Shown here: in pieces, positions 45,757 to 54,479 of the stretch | Position numbering within the stretch: position 1 is the first letter of the stretch | Layout: each line of letters begins with the position of its first letter | Assembly (NCBI GenBank): GCA_019638595.1 | Contig: JAHBTJ010000001.1 | Span: forward strand, 186,001 to 250,000 | Length of the DNA stretch: 64,000 nucleotides | From: Chitinophagaceae bacterium | GTDB lineage: Bacteria; Bacteroidota; Bacteroidia; Chitinophagales; Chitinophagaceae | Reading direction: 5' to 3' | The notes under the pieces: generated by a model | What the model was told of the DNA's origin: nothing | The model's database searches: none | The model's input: only the letters and a program-made list of their open reading frames with translations | Program-made: the position numbers and the translations under genes

Positions 45757-47055
45757 TTATTTGAATGAGGTTACACCGGGTTTCGCTACTTCAGTAACGG
45801 GTATGGTTAAGTCAAAATGATAAGCGGCAGGGTCCGGGCCCAGCATTTCCTGCGAATGCATCGCATCCTCCCAGGATATCTTTTTCCCGGTATAGGCTGC
45901 CATCCGCCCTAAAATGGCCAGCATTGAGCTGTGCGCAACCTCATCGCCCTGGCTAAGTATCTTGCCTTTGCGGATGGCTGCGAACAATTCATTGTGCTCG
46001 GTTTGGTACATGTCGTTTTGCTCACCTTTATACATCCAAAGCTTACCATTGGTATTTATCTGGTGTACATTTTTGGAGCAATCTATCAGCGCGTTCCCTT
46101 TGCTGCCCCATGCTTCCACCGAATAGCTGTTTTCACATCCGGGCTGTTGCCTCGATATATGAAATCCTTTAGCCCCGTTGGGGTATTCGTAAGTAATGGC
46201 AAAATGATCATAAATGTTACCTGCTTTGGGATCTGTCCTCACCTGTCTTCCACCCGTTGCTACCGCGCTTACAGGGTTGATATCGCCAAAAGCCCAGCTC
46301 ATCATATCCACGCTGTGTACCGCCTGTTCTACCAGATGATCGCCCGACAGCCAGTTGAAAAAAGGCCAATTCCTGAGCTGCCATTCGGCAGATTCCAGCC
46401 TCGGGTTTTCTGGCTGCCAGGTGCGGTAGGTAGCGCCTGTATTGTATGTGTTATATACAGTTGAAACTTTACCAATAGCGCCGGCGTTGATCTTACCGAA
46501 AGCGGCACGTTTGGGCTCATGAAAGCGCCAGCAGAACCCTGAAACAATGCTTATGTTCTTTGCTTTGGCTTTTTTGGAAGCTTCCAGCACTTTACGGATG
46601 CCTGCCGCGTCTACCGCTACCGGTTTCTCGCAAAAAATATGTTTGCCTGCTTCTACAGCGGCTTCTATATGCAGGGGTCTGAAGCTGGGGGTGGTTGCCA
46701 GGATCACCACGTCCACTCCCGACGCCAGCACTTTTTTATAGGCATCGAATCCCACATACTGGTGTTCGGGACTTACATTGGCTTTATCGCCATGTATTTC
46801 CTGCAGGTTGGTTAAAGACTTCTGCAACTGGTCGGCAAACAGATCGCCCATGGCGTGCAATACTACGTTAGGGTCGGCATTCAATGCCTGGCTGGCAGCA
46901 CCGCTTCCCCTGCCGCCACAACCAATTAACCCTACTTTTAAAGTATCTGCATTTATTCTTTTGTTGAGCGGTTGGGCATGAATAATGTTAAATGGTAAAG
47001 CACCGGCAGTAACCGCCATACCGGAAAGTTTTAGAAATGTTCTTCTTTTCTGCAT
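45757..47055 (-). CDS. Tat-exported Gfo/Idh/MocA-family oxidoreductase
   Basis: This 432-aa NAD(P)-dependent sugar oxidoreductase has a KRRTFLK twin-arginine-type signal at the N terminus. The Rossmann glycine motif GCGGRG is at residues 45-50 and the EKPVA cofactor/active-site motif starts at residue 143. A longer C-terminal substrate domain contains FLNWLSGDHLVEQ-like residues (read as FNWLSGDHLVEQAVHSVDMM). Export with cofactor bound via Tat is typical for the Bacteroidota subfamily. It is first in the two-gene unit with the TIM-barrel isomerase. Confidence 0.9.
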   Translation of the reverse strand: MQKRRTFLKLSGMAVTAGALPFNIIHAQPLNKRINADTLKVGLIGCGGRGSGAASQALNADPNVVLHAMGDLFADQLQKSLTNLQEIHGDKANVSPEHQYVGFDAYKKVLASGVDVVILATTPSFRPLHIEAAVEAGKHIFCEKPVAVDAAGIRKVLEASKKAKAKNISIVSGFCWRFHEPKRAAFGKINAGAIGKVSTVYNTYNTGATYRTWQPENPRLESAEWQLRNWPFFNWLSGDHLVEQAVHSVDMMSWAFGDINPVSAVATGGRQVRTDPKAGNIYDHFAITYEYPNGAKGFHISRQQPGCENSYSVEAWGSKGNALIDCSKNVHQINTNGKLWMYKGEQNDMYQTEHNELFAAIRKGKILSQGDEVAHSSMLAILGRMAAYTGKKISWEDAMHSQEMLGPDPAAYHFDLTIPVTEVAKPGVTSFK

Positions 47056-47086
47056 GAACTATTCAACTTTTATGTTTAAAAAATAT

Positions 47087-47141
47087 CGGCTATCAGCTAT
47101 GAGCTATCAGCCTTCAGCTATCAGCATCTCAAATCTCAAAT
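47087..47141. repeat. Intergenic repeat copy (short)
   Basis: The sequence contains GGCTATCAGCTATGAGCTAT, CAGCCTTCAGCTATCAGC and CATCTCAAATCTCAAAT. These are modules 1 and 5 of the long copy at 44.6 kb without the middle part. It lies between divergent genes. Confidence 0.6.
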
Positions 47142-47301
47142 AATCCCCTGCGTTCTGCAATTTAAAAATTTATTTCTGCTTATGCGTGCTGTTCTGTCAT
47201 TAACCGGTATAATTTGTTATTACAAATAAAGTGCTGCCGGCTTTTTACCATTATCTTTGAACACCTGTACTCATTTCAATTATTTATTAAAACTACCACC
47301 A

Positions 47302-48738
47302 ATGAGATCCCGCTTTCTGCTTGTAGTGCTCCTATGCTGCTCCATATCTGCTTTTTCGCAATACAAAAAATACGTTAAACCAACCGATACGGCGGTGCTG
47401 AACAAGCTGGCTCAATGGCAGGATATGAAATTCGGGCTATTTATGCACTGGGGCACCTACAGCCAGTGGGGCATTGTGGAAAGCTGGAGCATTTGTCCCG
47501 AAGATGAGGGATGGACACAAAGAAAAGGGCCTTATTCACAGAATTATTTTGAATATGTGAAAGCATATGAAAATCTTCAGGCCACCTTCAACCCGGTTAA
47601 ATTTCAACCCGAAAAATGGGTGAAAGCTGCTAAAGACGCCGGGATGAAGTATATGATCTTTACCACCAAACATCATGACGGATTTTCCATGTTTGATACA
47701 AAGGAAACCGATTATAAGATAACGGATGTCAAAACACCTTTTTCTAAAAATCCGCGTAGCAATGTTACAAAGGAGATATTTAATGCCTTCCGGAAAGATG
47801 GTTTCGCAATAGGTGCGTATTTTTCAAAGCCCGACTGGCACAATAAAGATTACTGGTGGCCGTATTTTCCGCCTAAAGACAGGAATGTGAACTATGAACC
47901 TACCAAATACCCACAACGTTGGGAAAGCTTTAAAAACTTTACTTACAACCAGATCAAGGAGCTGATGAGCGAATACGGTAAGGTGGATATACTATGGCTG
48001 GATGGCGGCTGGGTGCGCCCTTTATCTACGGTAGATACAACGGTTGAATGGCAGAGAACGATCAGGACCGACCAGGATATTGATATGAAAAGGATTGCCG
48101 AAATGGCCAGGGGATATCAGCCAGGCCTGCTGGTAGTGGACAGGACTGTTACCGGGGAATATGAAAACTATACCACGCCCGAGCAGGAAGTGCCTCATGA
48201 ATTATTGCCGTATCCCTGGGAAAGTTGTATTACCATGGGCGACTCCTGGAGCTATGTGCCCAACGATCATTACAAGCCGGCGCAAAAGATCGTGCAGATG
48301 CTGATCCGTATAGTGTCGCGTGGCGGTAATCTTTTGCTGAATATTGGTCCGGGCCCGGATGGAGACTGGGATCCCAACGCGTATGTGCGCCTGCAGCAGA
48401 TAGGAGCATGGATGAAGATCAACGGAGAGGCTATTCACGGCTCCATGCCGCTGGCTCCATATGAAGCGGGTAATATACATTATACACAGTCTAAGGACGG
48501 TAAAAAACAATACGCTTTTTTATTATCAGAAAAAGAGGAAGTCGTCCTGCCTGCGCAGGTTACTTTAACAGGTGTAGCTGCTTCCGCCAAAAGCAGGATC
48601 AGCATACTGGGATCAGGCGCTGCTTTGAAATGGAAAGTTGAGAATGGTAATACCATTGTGGAAATACCTACGCTTGTAAAAAACAAATGGAAGGGCAGGT
48701 ATGCCGTGGTGTTTAAGATGGAAGGAGCGGGTTTGTAG
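47302..48738 (+). CDS. GH29 alpha-L-fucosidase, secreted
   Basis: The protein is a retaining fucosidase of family GH29 and removes terminal alpha-L-fucose. The ATG at 47302 opens a good signal peptide (MRSRFLLVVLLCCSISAFSQ); an in-frame TTG at 47257 is rejected. The barrel shows MKFGLFMHWGTYSQWG, YMIFTTKHHDGFSMFDT and the nucleophile D234 in ILWLDGGW, with RIVSRGGNLLLNIGPGPDG near the end of the barrel, then a small beta-sandwich. The length of 478 aa is typical. It is transcribed divergently from the oxidoreductase and sits next to the rhamnose operon, which suggests breakdown of plant or algal polysaccharides rich in 6-deoxyhexoses. Confidence 0.94.
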   Translation: MRSRFLLVVLLCCSISAFSQYKKYVKPTDTAVLNKLAQWQDMKFGLFMHWGTYSQWGIVESWSICPEDEGWTQRKGPYSQNYFEYVKAYENLQATFNPVKFQPEKWVKAAKDAGMKYMIFTTKHHDGFSMFDTKETDYKITDVKTPFSKNPRSNVTKEIFNAFRKDGFAIGAYFSKPDWHNKDYWWPYFPPKDRNVNYEPTKYPQRWESFKNFTYNQIKELMSEYGKVDILWLDGGWVRPLSTVDTTVEWQRTIRTDQDIDMKRIAEMARGYQPGLLVVDRTVTGEYENYTTPEQEVPHELLPYPWESCITMGDSWSYVPNDHYKPAQKIVQMLIRIVSRGGNLLLNIGPGPDGDWDPNAYVRLQQIGAWMKINGEAIHGSMPLAPYEAGNIHYTQSKDGKKQYAFLLSEKEEVVLPAQVTLTGVAASAKSRISILGSGAALKWKVENGNTIVEIPTLVKNKWKGRYAVVFKMEGAGL

Positions 48739-48750
48739 TTTGAGGTTGGA

Positions 48751-48920
48751 GGATTTGATATTTGAGATTTGAAATTTGATGGCTGTTGCAGGTTACAGGT
48801 TTGGAGTTTATAGTTTGAAATTTCGGTTTGTGGTTGCAGGTTACAAGTTGCAGGTTTGTTTTCTCAACTATAAACAAAAAACCATAAACCCTAAACAATT
48901 CGCTCATGGCTCATAGCTGA
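48751..48920. repeat. Intergenic repeat copy, long form, inverted relative to 44.6 kb
   Basis: Reverse-complement homologue of 44625-44801, differing by a 6-bp gap and scattered substitutions. The central 38 bp (48853-48890) are identical. The copy lies between the fucosidase 3' end and the FGGY kinase 3' end. Confidence 0.85.
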
Positions 48921-48959
48921 AAACTAAACTGATACTTCATACCTGCAACTTGCAACCTG

Positions 48960-50333
48960 TTATTCCGTTACCCGGTAATACATCAGCTCAATAATATTGG
49001 ACGGAACCGGTTTTTTGTTCCAGTGCTGATGTATAGCAAGGGCAGCGCCTAATGCGGTTGCCTGTGCAACATAAGCCGCGTACACTTCAATGCCCGGAAA
49101 TGCTTTTGCCAGGAGGTTCATGTAAAGCGGGTTTTTGCTGAAGCCTCCGTCCACAAAAATTCTTTTTACATCCGAGCCTTCCAGTATCAGTTGGGTAGAA
49201 GCGATCTGCCCTTGCATAATATCCAGCATCAGTTGATGATATGCCTGTTCATAGCTGCTGAAGCTGTTCAGCGATCTGCCTGAAAATGCTGTAATGCCGC
49301 CCAGGGCAACAGTAACGGAAGTTGCAGCTGAAGCTGTTAGCGCGTCGGTAACGGAAGGATCGTATTGAACGGTTGTATAATAATTCAATGGCTTGCCGAA
49401 ATGCTCTGCCAGTCTTTTGGTTTGTTGCTCATGCTCGTATCCCGCAAAAAAGCGCGATGCTTTTACGGAAGCGCCGTGGTAGCTCATATAGCACAGGCAG
49501 TCCTGCTGCAGCTCTGCTACCGTAAGCGGCGCATTGTTAAACGGGTTCAGGCTGATGGCCCAGGTACCTGTTGATATCAGTACAAAAGGCTCCCGGAAAT
49601 TAATCAGGTAAGGAATAAGCGCCGACGAGCTGTCGTGCAGACCGATACCTGCTTTTAATTTTTTGCCATGTATTTCAATATCTACAATGCCGTCTGACGG
49701 GAAGATAGGGGCGAGCTTATCAACAATACCCTCCCTGTACACCCATTCGTGGTAATTATTTTGCGGGAAATTCCACAAAATAGTATGACAGCCGATGCTT
49801 GTAATATCTGAATACGCTTTTTTAATAAGCAGCGAGCTGATATACTGCGGAAGGTGCAGGGAATACTTTACTTTTTCAAACGCTTCGGGGCGCCTGTTTT
49901 TGAGCCAGTACAGCAGCATCCCGGAGTTGAGGTTGCCCAATACAGGAGAAGCGGTATACATCGAAACGGCAATTTCTCCCCCGTAAGTATCGTAAAATTT
50001 TTTCTTTAATTCTTCGGGATAAGGCTTCAGGTAATTGTATAACGGAGTAACCGGCTTGCCATCGGCGCCCGTATTTACAAAGCTGGCACCATAAGCCGTA
50101 AAATTTACGGCAATAATATTAAATTCCCCCAGCTTGTTCAGCTCTTCAAAAGATTGTGTTACCCAACCGCTGAGTTTTGTTACATCATCACAGGAATCGC
50201 CGTCCTCATCTGTAATTTCAGGAAAGGGAGAGCTCTTTTCGTATACTATTTCATACGATTCATTGAACAAAAAAACTTTCTTGTTTGTTTTTCCTATATC
50301 GTAAATAGCTATTACCGGTGTTGGATGACTCAT
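48960..50333 (-). CDS. FGGY-family carbohydrate kinase, probable L-rhamnulokinase
   Basis: The 457-aa kinase has the N-terminal FGGY phosphate motif (IAIYDIGKTNKKVFLF) and the C-terminal ATP-binding motif IFVDGGFSKNP. LISTGTWAISLNPF and CLCYMSYHGASVKASRFF are typical of the family. As the last gene of the rhaT-rhaD-rhaM-rhaI run it should phosphorylate L-rhamnulose to L-rhamnulose 1-phosphate for the aldolase. Sequence alone does not exclude L-fuculose as substrate. It is separated from rhaI by 288 bp of repeat. Confidence 0.85.
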   Translation of the reverse strand: MSHPTPVIAIYDIGKTNKKVFLFNESYEIVYEKSSPFPEITDEDGDSCDDVTKLSGWVTQSFEELNKLGEFNIIAVNFTAYGASFVNTGADGKPVTPLYNYLKPYPEELKKKFYDTYGGEIAVSMYTASPVLGNLNSGMLLYWLKNRRPEAFEKVKYSLHLPQYISSLLIKKAYSDITSIGCHTILWNFPQNNYHEWVYREGIVDKLAPIFPSDGIVDIEIHGKKLKAGIGLHDSSSALIPYLINFREPFVLISTGTWAISLNPFNNAPLTVAELQQDCLCYMSYHGASVKASRFFAGYEHEQQTKRLAEHFGKPLNYYTTVQYDPSVTDALTASAATSVTVALGGITAFSGRSLNSFSSYEQAYHQLMLDIMQGQIASTQLILEGSDVKRIFVDGGFSKNPLYMNLLAKAFPGIEVYAAYVAQATALGAALAIHQHWNKKPVPSNIIELMYYRVTE

Positions 50334-50335
50334 CA

Positions 50336-50605
50336 GAGATCAGATATTTGAAATTTGAGATTTGAAATTTTTGATATCCGCTACGGCGGGCTGGTTTCTG
50401 AGTATTACTAATTTGAAATTTGAGATCCGCCGCAGCGGACAGGTTTGAAATGTAACTGATAGCTGATTACTGACGACTGATTGCTCACCGCCCATAGCTC
50501 ATGGCCCAAGACTGATTGCCCACTGCTTATACCTCACCACCTCCACCCTATGCTTTTATTACAGGTTTCCGGTTGCGCAATCAGCAGCCGTCAAATTTCG
50601 AATCT
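50336..50605. repeat. Intergenic repeat copy with GC palindromes
   Basis: TTTGAAATTTGAGATTTGAA words alternate with two GC-rich elements, at 50373-50394 (ATCCGCTACGGCGGGCTGG type) and 50424-50443 (ATCCGCCGCAGCGGACAGG type). They are followed by GATAGCTGATTACTGACG and GCCCATAGCTCATGGCC words. It fills most of the gap between rhaI and the kinase gene and therefore lies inside the rhamnose transcription unit. Confidence 0.7.
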
Positions 50606-50621
50606 CAAATCCTTCTCCCTT

Positions 50622-51896
50622 CTACAACCCTGTCGCTACCGTTTTCGCACCCCTGTTTTTGATCAGTTGTTCACGGATCTTCGCGCTGCGGAACAACTCA
50701 ACAGGGTTCAATGCAGCCCCGGCTCTTAATCTCGCTTCCGCCACCAGTGCGCGTACATCGGTGCGGAAAGTATCCTGCAATATTTCCTGGGCGCGTACCA
50801 CATCATTGTTCTGCTGCGCTTCCCGTAAGGCTTTGCGGTCTGTAAGCAATGCCTGCGCATACGCTATCAAAATGGCTTCTACCGACTGCAGGAGGTCTTC
50901 CAGCGGATCTTTTACATTGTGCGATGCGTCTATCATCCATCCCAGGTCGGTGTTGTGGTTCATTCCTTTCGCGTCCATCCCCTCTACCAGCTCATTGAAA
51001 ATTAAAAACAACTGGTAGGGTTTAATGCTGCCTGTGGTCAGGTCATCGTCTCCATACTTGGAATCGTTGAAGTGGAAGCCGCCCAGCTTTCCTTCCATCA
51101 GCAATAAAGAAACGATCTGTTCTATATTGGCGTTGGGTAGATGGTGCCCGAGGTCTACCAATGTATAGGCCTTTTTGCCCAGCTTGCTGGCGTAGAGGTA
51201 TGATTGCCCCCAATCGCCTACCGTGGTGGAGTAAAAGTTAGGCTCGAAGGCTTTATACTCAACAAACATTTTCCAGCTATCGGGCAGCGCCGCGTAAATT
51301 TCCTGCAGTCCGCTTAACGTATTTTGAAAAGCCTCCCTGAAATTTAATTGCCCGGGAAAGCAGGAGCCATCGCTCAGCCATACCGTTAGTGAATCGGAGC
51401 CGAGCTCTATACCGTATTTTATTACTTCTATATTATGATCAATAGCCTGTTGCCGGATGGCTTTGTTCACATTTTGCAACGAACCGAATTTATAGCTCAG
51501 TTCCTGGTTAGGCTGATCCTGGAAGGTATTGGAATTCATGGCATCGAAACGCAATCCGTTTTGCGCCGCCAGCGCTTTAATGTGGGTCGCGTTTTCGGGA
51601 ATATCCCAGGGAATATGCAGCGATATGGCGCCGCTCGACTTATTTAAAGCATGTAGCAGGCCGATATCTTCTATTTTCTCTTCAAGATTACGGGGCTCAC
51701 CGCCGCCTGAAAAACGTCCAAAGCGGGTGCCGCCTGTACCGAGCGCCCAACTGGGTATTGCTACCTGGAAATCTACCAGCTTACCTATCACGGATTCCGC
51801 ATTCCTGATAGTATCCTTTGCAAAGCTCAACCGGCGGTTGTGCTCTTTGGCAAATAATTCGTTATGCGCGTCAATGCTGTATTTTTCGATATGCAT
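50622..51896 (-). CDS. rhaI: L-rhamnose isomerase (RhaI type)
   Basis: This cytosolic metal-dependent TIM-barrel isomerase converts L-rhamnose to L-rhamnulose. The frame is open upstream to 51995, but the ATG at 51896 gives MHIEKYSIDAHNELFAKEHN, the expected N terminus, 11 bp after the rhaM stop (424 aa). Putative metal ligands are E213 (FVEYKAF), D248 (VDLGHH), H275 (GFHFND) and D323 (MIDASHN). The first three show the same spacing as those I recall for the Pseudomonas stutzeri enzyme. The family is unrelated in sequence to E. coli RhaA. Confidence 0.9.
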   Translation of the reverse strand: MHIEKYSIDAHNELFAKEHNRRLSFAKDTIRNAESVIGKLVDFQVAIPSWALGTGGTRFGRFSGGGEPRNLEEKIEDIGLLHALNKSSGAISLHIPWDIPENATHIKALAAQNGLRFDAMNSNTFQDQPNQELSYKFGSLQNVNKAIRQQAIDHNIEVIKYGIELGSDSLTVWLSDGSCFPGQLNFREAFQNTLSGLQEIYAALPDSWKMFVEYKAFEPNFYSTTVGDWGQSYLYASKLGKKAYTLVDLGHHLPNANIEQIVSLLLMEGKLGGFHFNDSKYGDDDLTTGSIKPYQLFLIFNELVEGMDAKGMNHNTDLGWMIDASHNVKDPLEDLLQSVEAILIAYAQALLTDRKALREAQQNNDVVRAQEILQDTFRTDVRALVAEARLRAGAALNPVELFRSAKIREQLIKNRGAKTVATGL

Positions 51897-51907
51897 GATC
51901 AATTTAT

Positions 51908-52222
51908 TTATGGCATGTAAAAAACTTCCTTTAACGGAATGCTCACCGGCGATTCGTCTGCATTCACTTCCATGATATCTTTCATGTAGTGCCACCAGCG
52001 TTTCATTACCGGCTGTTGCGGCAGGGCATCCATTGCCAGGCTGTCCGCCACCTGCAGATAGCCAAAAAGAAAATTGGTTTCCCTGTCTAAAAAGATCGAA
52101 TATTCCTGTATGCCGGTTTGTTTCAATAAAGCATGCAGCTCAGGCCATAGCTCATTGTGGCGTTTTTCGTATTCCGCCTCAAAGCCTTTGTGCAGTTTCA
52201 TTTTAAAAGCAAGCCGTTGCAA
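51908..52222 (-). CDS. rhaM: L-rhamnose mutarotase (TTG start)
   Basis: RhaM interconverts the anomers of L-rhamnose to feed the isomerase. The 104-aa sequence matches the family throughout: EYEKRHNELWPELHALLKQ, EYSIFLDRETNFLFGYLQV, MKRWWHYMKDIM and a terminal LKEVFYMP. Homology argues for a TTG start at 52222, because the residues RLAFKMKL correspond to the conserved first strand. The first ATG (52201) would begin inside that strand. It lies 11 bp upstream of rhaI. Confidence 0.93.
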   Translation of the reverse strand: MQRLAFKMKLHKGFEAEYEKRHNELWPELHALLKQTGIQEYSIFLDRETNFLFGYLQVADSLAMDALPQQPVMKRWWHYMKDIMEVNADESPVSIPLKEVFYMP

Positions 52223-52260
52223 AATTTAAAATTTGAGATTTAAAATTTGAGATTTTCTCA
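52219..52260. repeat. Short intergenic repeat copy (AAATTTGAGATT words)
   Basis: AAAATTTAAAATTTGAGATT is repeated twice in tandem and matches module 5 of the other copies. It lies directly upstream of the rhaM TTG start, inside the operon, and touches the start codon. Confidence 0.5.
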
Positions 52261-52331
52261 TCGCAGTCGGGTCTTTCTATTCACCCCTTATTCCCTATCC
52301 CTCATTCCCTGCACCTCACACCCTGCTACTC

Positions 52332-54452
52332 TTATCTTACAAACGCCATTGCTACGCCGCCATCCACGTTCAGCACATTGCCTGTGGATTTGTTTAATAA
52401 TCCTCCTATAAATGCAAAGCAGGCATTGGCAATATCGTCGGGCAAAATAATTTCGTTGAGTAAAGTGCGGCTTGCATAATACTTAGGCAGCTCTTCTACT
52501 TTAATACCATATGCTTTCGCCCTGCCTTCGGCCCATCCGCCGCTCCATATATTGCTTCCCGAAATAACCGCATCGGGATTAATCACGTTCACGCGTATGT
52601 GATCTTTGCCCAGCTCAGCCGCGTTCAGCCTGCTGAGGTGCAGTTGCGCGGCTTTGGCAGAACCATAGCCGGCATTATTGGGACCGCTCACCAGCGCGTT
52701 CTTGCTCACGATGTTCAGTACATCTCCGCCCAGGTTTTGCTTGCGCATCACGTTAACGCCGGACTGTGTAACCAGGTATTGGCCTTTCACCAATACATCG
52801 TATAAAATATCCCAGTCCTTTTCGGTATGATCTTCCAGGGGCTTGGATATAGACAGTCCCGCGTTGTTTACTATAATATCCAGTCCGCCAAAAGCCAGCA
52901 CGGCAGTTTTGATGGTTTGCGCAATGGTAGCCGCGTTCGTTACATCCAGCACATCGCCCGTAAACGCGTCTTTACCGTATTTTTGATTGAACTCGTCTTT
53001 CGCTTCTTCCAGCCTTTCCGGGTTATTGTCAGAAAGAATAACACATGCGCCTTCGTCGGCGAATTTTTTAGCGATAGCCTTTCCTATACCGCCTGCGCTT
53101 CCGGTGATCAACGCTATGCGGCCCGATAACGCCTTGGGTTTGGGCATACGTTGCAGCTTTGCTTCTTCCAGCAGCCAGTATTCAATATTAAAAGCTTCCT
53201 GGCGGGGTAATGAAGTATATTCAGAGATCGCTTCCGACCCCTTCATTACATTAATGGCATTGATATAAAATTCCGCCGCAACACGCGCTGTTTGCTTGTC
53301 TTTTGAAAAAGTGAACATACCTACACCGGGATACAGGATCACCACCGGGTTCGCATCGCGTATAGCCGGACTGTTGGGATGTTTGCATTTTTCGTAATAC
53401 TCAGTATACATTTTACGGTATGCATCAAACAGGGGCGCTATTTTTTCCTTTACCGCCGCTATATCGCTTACATCCTCACCGGGTGCAAGATTCAATACAA
53501 GCGGGCTGATCTTTGTTCTTAAAAAGTGATCAGGGCAGCTTGTTCCCAGGGGCGCCAGCCTGTCCAGGTCGTTTGAATTAATGAATTCCAGCACGCGGTC
53601 ATCATCTGTAAAATGACCGATCATTTTAATATTGGAAGAGCAGAAGCCTCTTAATACGGGAGCCAGCACCGCTGCTTTATCCAGGCGTTCTTCTTTGGGC
53701 AGGGATTGTATTTTTGCGCCGCCGAATGCCGCTTTTCCTTTTGTATGCTCTTCAAGATAAGCCGCGCAACGTTCAATTACTTCAAGCGTATTGATATAGC
53801 TTTCGTACGCGGTATCGCCCCAGGTAAACAAACCATGCGAGCCCAGCATAATGCCGCGGATACCGGGATTTTCATCAAGGCATTTCTTTAGTTCAAGTCC
53901 CAGCTCAAAACCGGGTTTTCTCCATTCCACCCAGCCCAGTTGCCCGTTAAACAGCTCCTGCGTAATGCGTTTGCCGTCTTTTGCGGCTGCAATAGCAATG
54001 GCAGCATCGGGATGAAGATGATCAATATGTTTGAATGGAAGAAATCCATGCAAAGGTGTATCTATTGAAGGCGCCTTTGAACTGAGGTCGAAAATACAGT
54101 GATTGAACAGCTCCACCATTTCATCTTCATATGCTAAACCGCGGTAAATATTTTTAAGACTGCGGAGCCTGTCTACATACAAAGCAGCCAGCCCGCTTTT
54201 TTTAAGCGTACCCAGGTCGCCACCCGATCCCTTTACCCACATTACTTCTGTTTCACCGCCGGTTAGCGGGTCTTTTGCTATTACCTTACAGGAAGTATTG
54301 CCGCCACCATAGTTGGTGAGCCTCAGGTCCGCACCCAGCAGGTTAGAACGGTAAATCAATAATCCTACCTCATCTCCCTCCAGGGCGGCGGCTTTCGCAT
54401 CATCCCACAGGTAACTTACGTGCTTGAAAGTTTTCGTTGTAACAGAAGACAT
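52332..54452 (-). CDS. Bifunctional L-rhamnulose-1-phosphate aldolase / short-chain dehydrogenase
   Basis: This 706-aa fusion is common in Bacteroidota rhamnose operons. The N-terminal half is a class II aldolase (LTNYGGGNTSCKV, KGSGGDLGTLKKSG, and the zinc-type HLH in HIDHLHPDAA) that cleaves rhamnulose 1-phosphate to DHAP and L-lactaldehyde. The C-terminal half is an SDR: TGSAGGIG at residues 450-457 binds NAD(P), and Y596-x3-K600 is the catalytic pair. It probably oxidises or reduces the lactaldehyde. The ATG follows rhaT by 27 bp. Confidence 0.93.
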   Translation of the reverse strand: MSSVTTKTFKHVSYLWDDAKAAALEGDEVGLLIYRSNLLGADLRLTNYGGGNTSCKVIAKDPLTGGETEVMWVKGSGGDLGTLKKSGLAALYVDRLRSLKNIYRGLAYEDEMVELFNHCIFDLSSKAPSIDTPLHGFLPFKHIDHLHPDAAIAIAAAKDGKRITQELFNGQLGWVEWRKPGFELGLELKKCLDENPGIRGIMLGSHGLFTWGDTAYESYINTLEVIERCAAYLEEHTKGKAAFGGAKIQSLPKEERLDKAAVLAPVLRGFCSSNIKMIGHFTDDDRVLEFINSNDLDRLAPLGTSCPDHFLRTKISPLVLNLAPGEDVSDIAAVKEKIAPLFDAYRKMYTEYYEKCKHPNSPAIRDANPVVILYPGVGMFTFSKDKQTARVAAEFYINAINVMKGSEAISEYTSLPRQEAFNIEYWLLEEAKLQRMPKPKALSGRIALITGSAGGIGKAIAKKFADEGACVILSDNNPERLEEAKDEFNQKYGKDAFTGDVLDVTNAATIAQTIKTAVLAFGGLDIIVNNAGLSISKPLEDHTEKDWDILYDVLVKGQYLVTQSGVNVMRKQNLGGDVLNIVSKNALVSGPNNAGYGSAKAAQLHLSRLNAAELGKDHIRVNVINPDAVISGSNIWSGGWAEGRAKAYGIKVEELPKYYASRTLLNEIILPDDIANACFAFIGGLLNKSTGNVLNVDGGVAMAFVR

Positions 54453-54479
54453 AAACTAATATTTAGTGTATCAAAAAAA

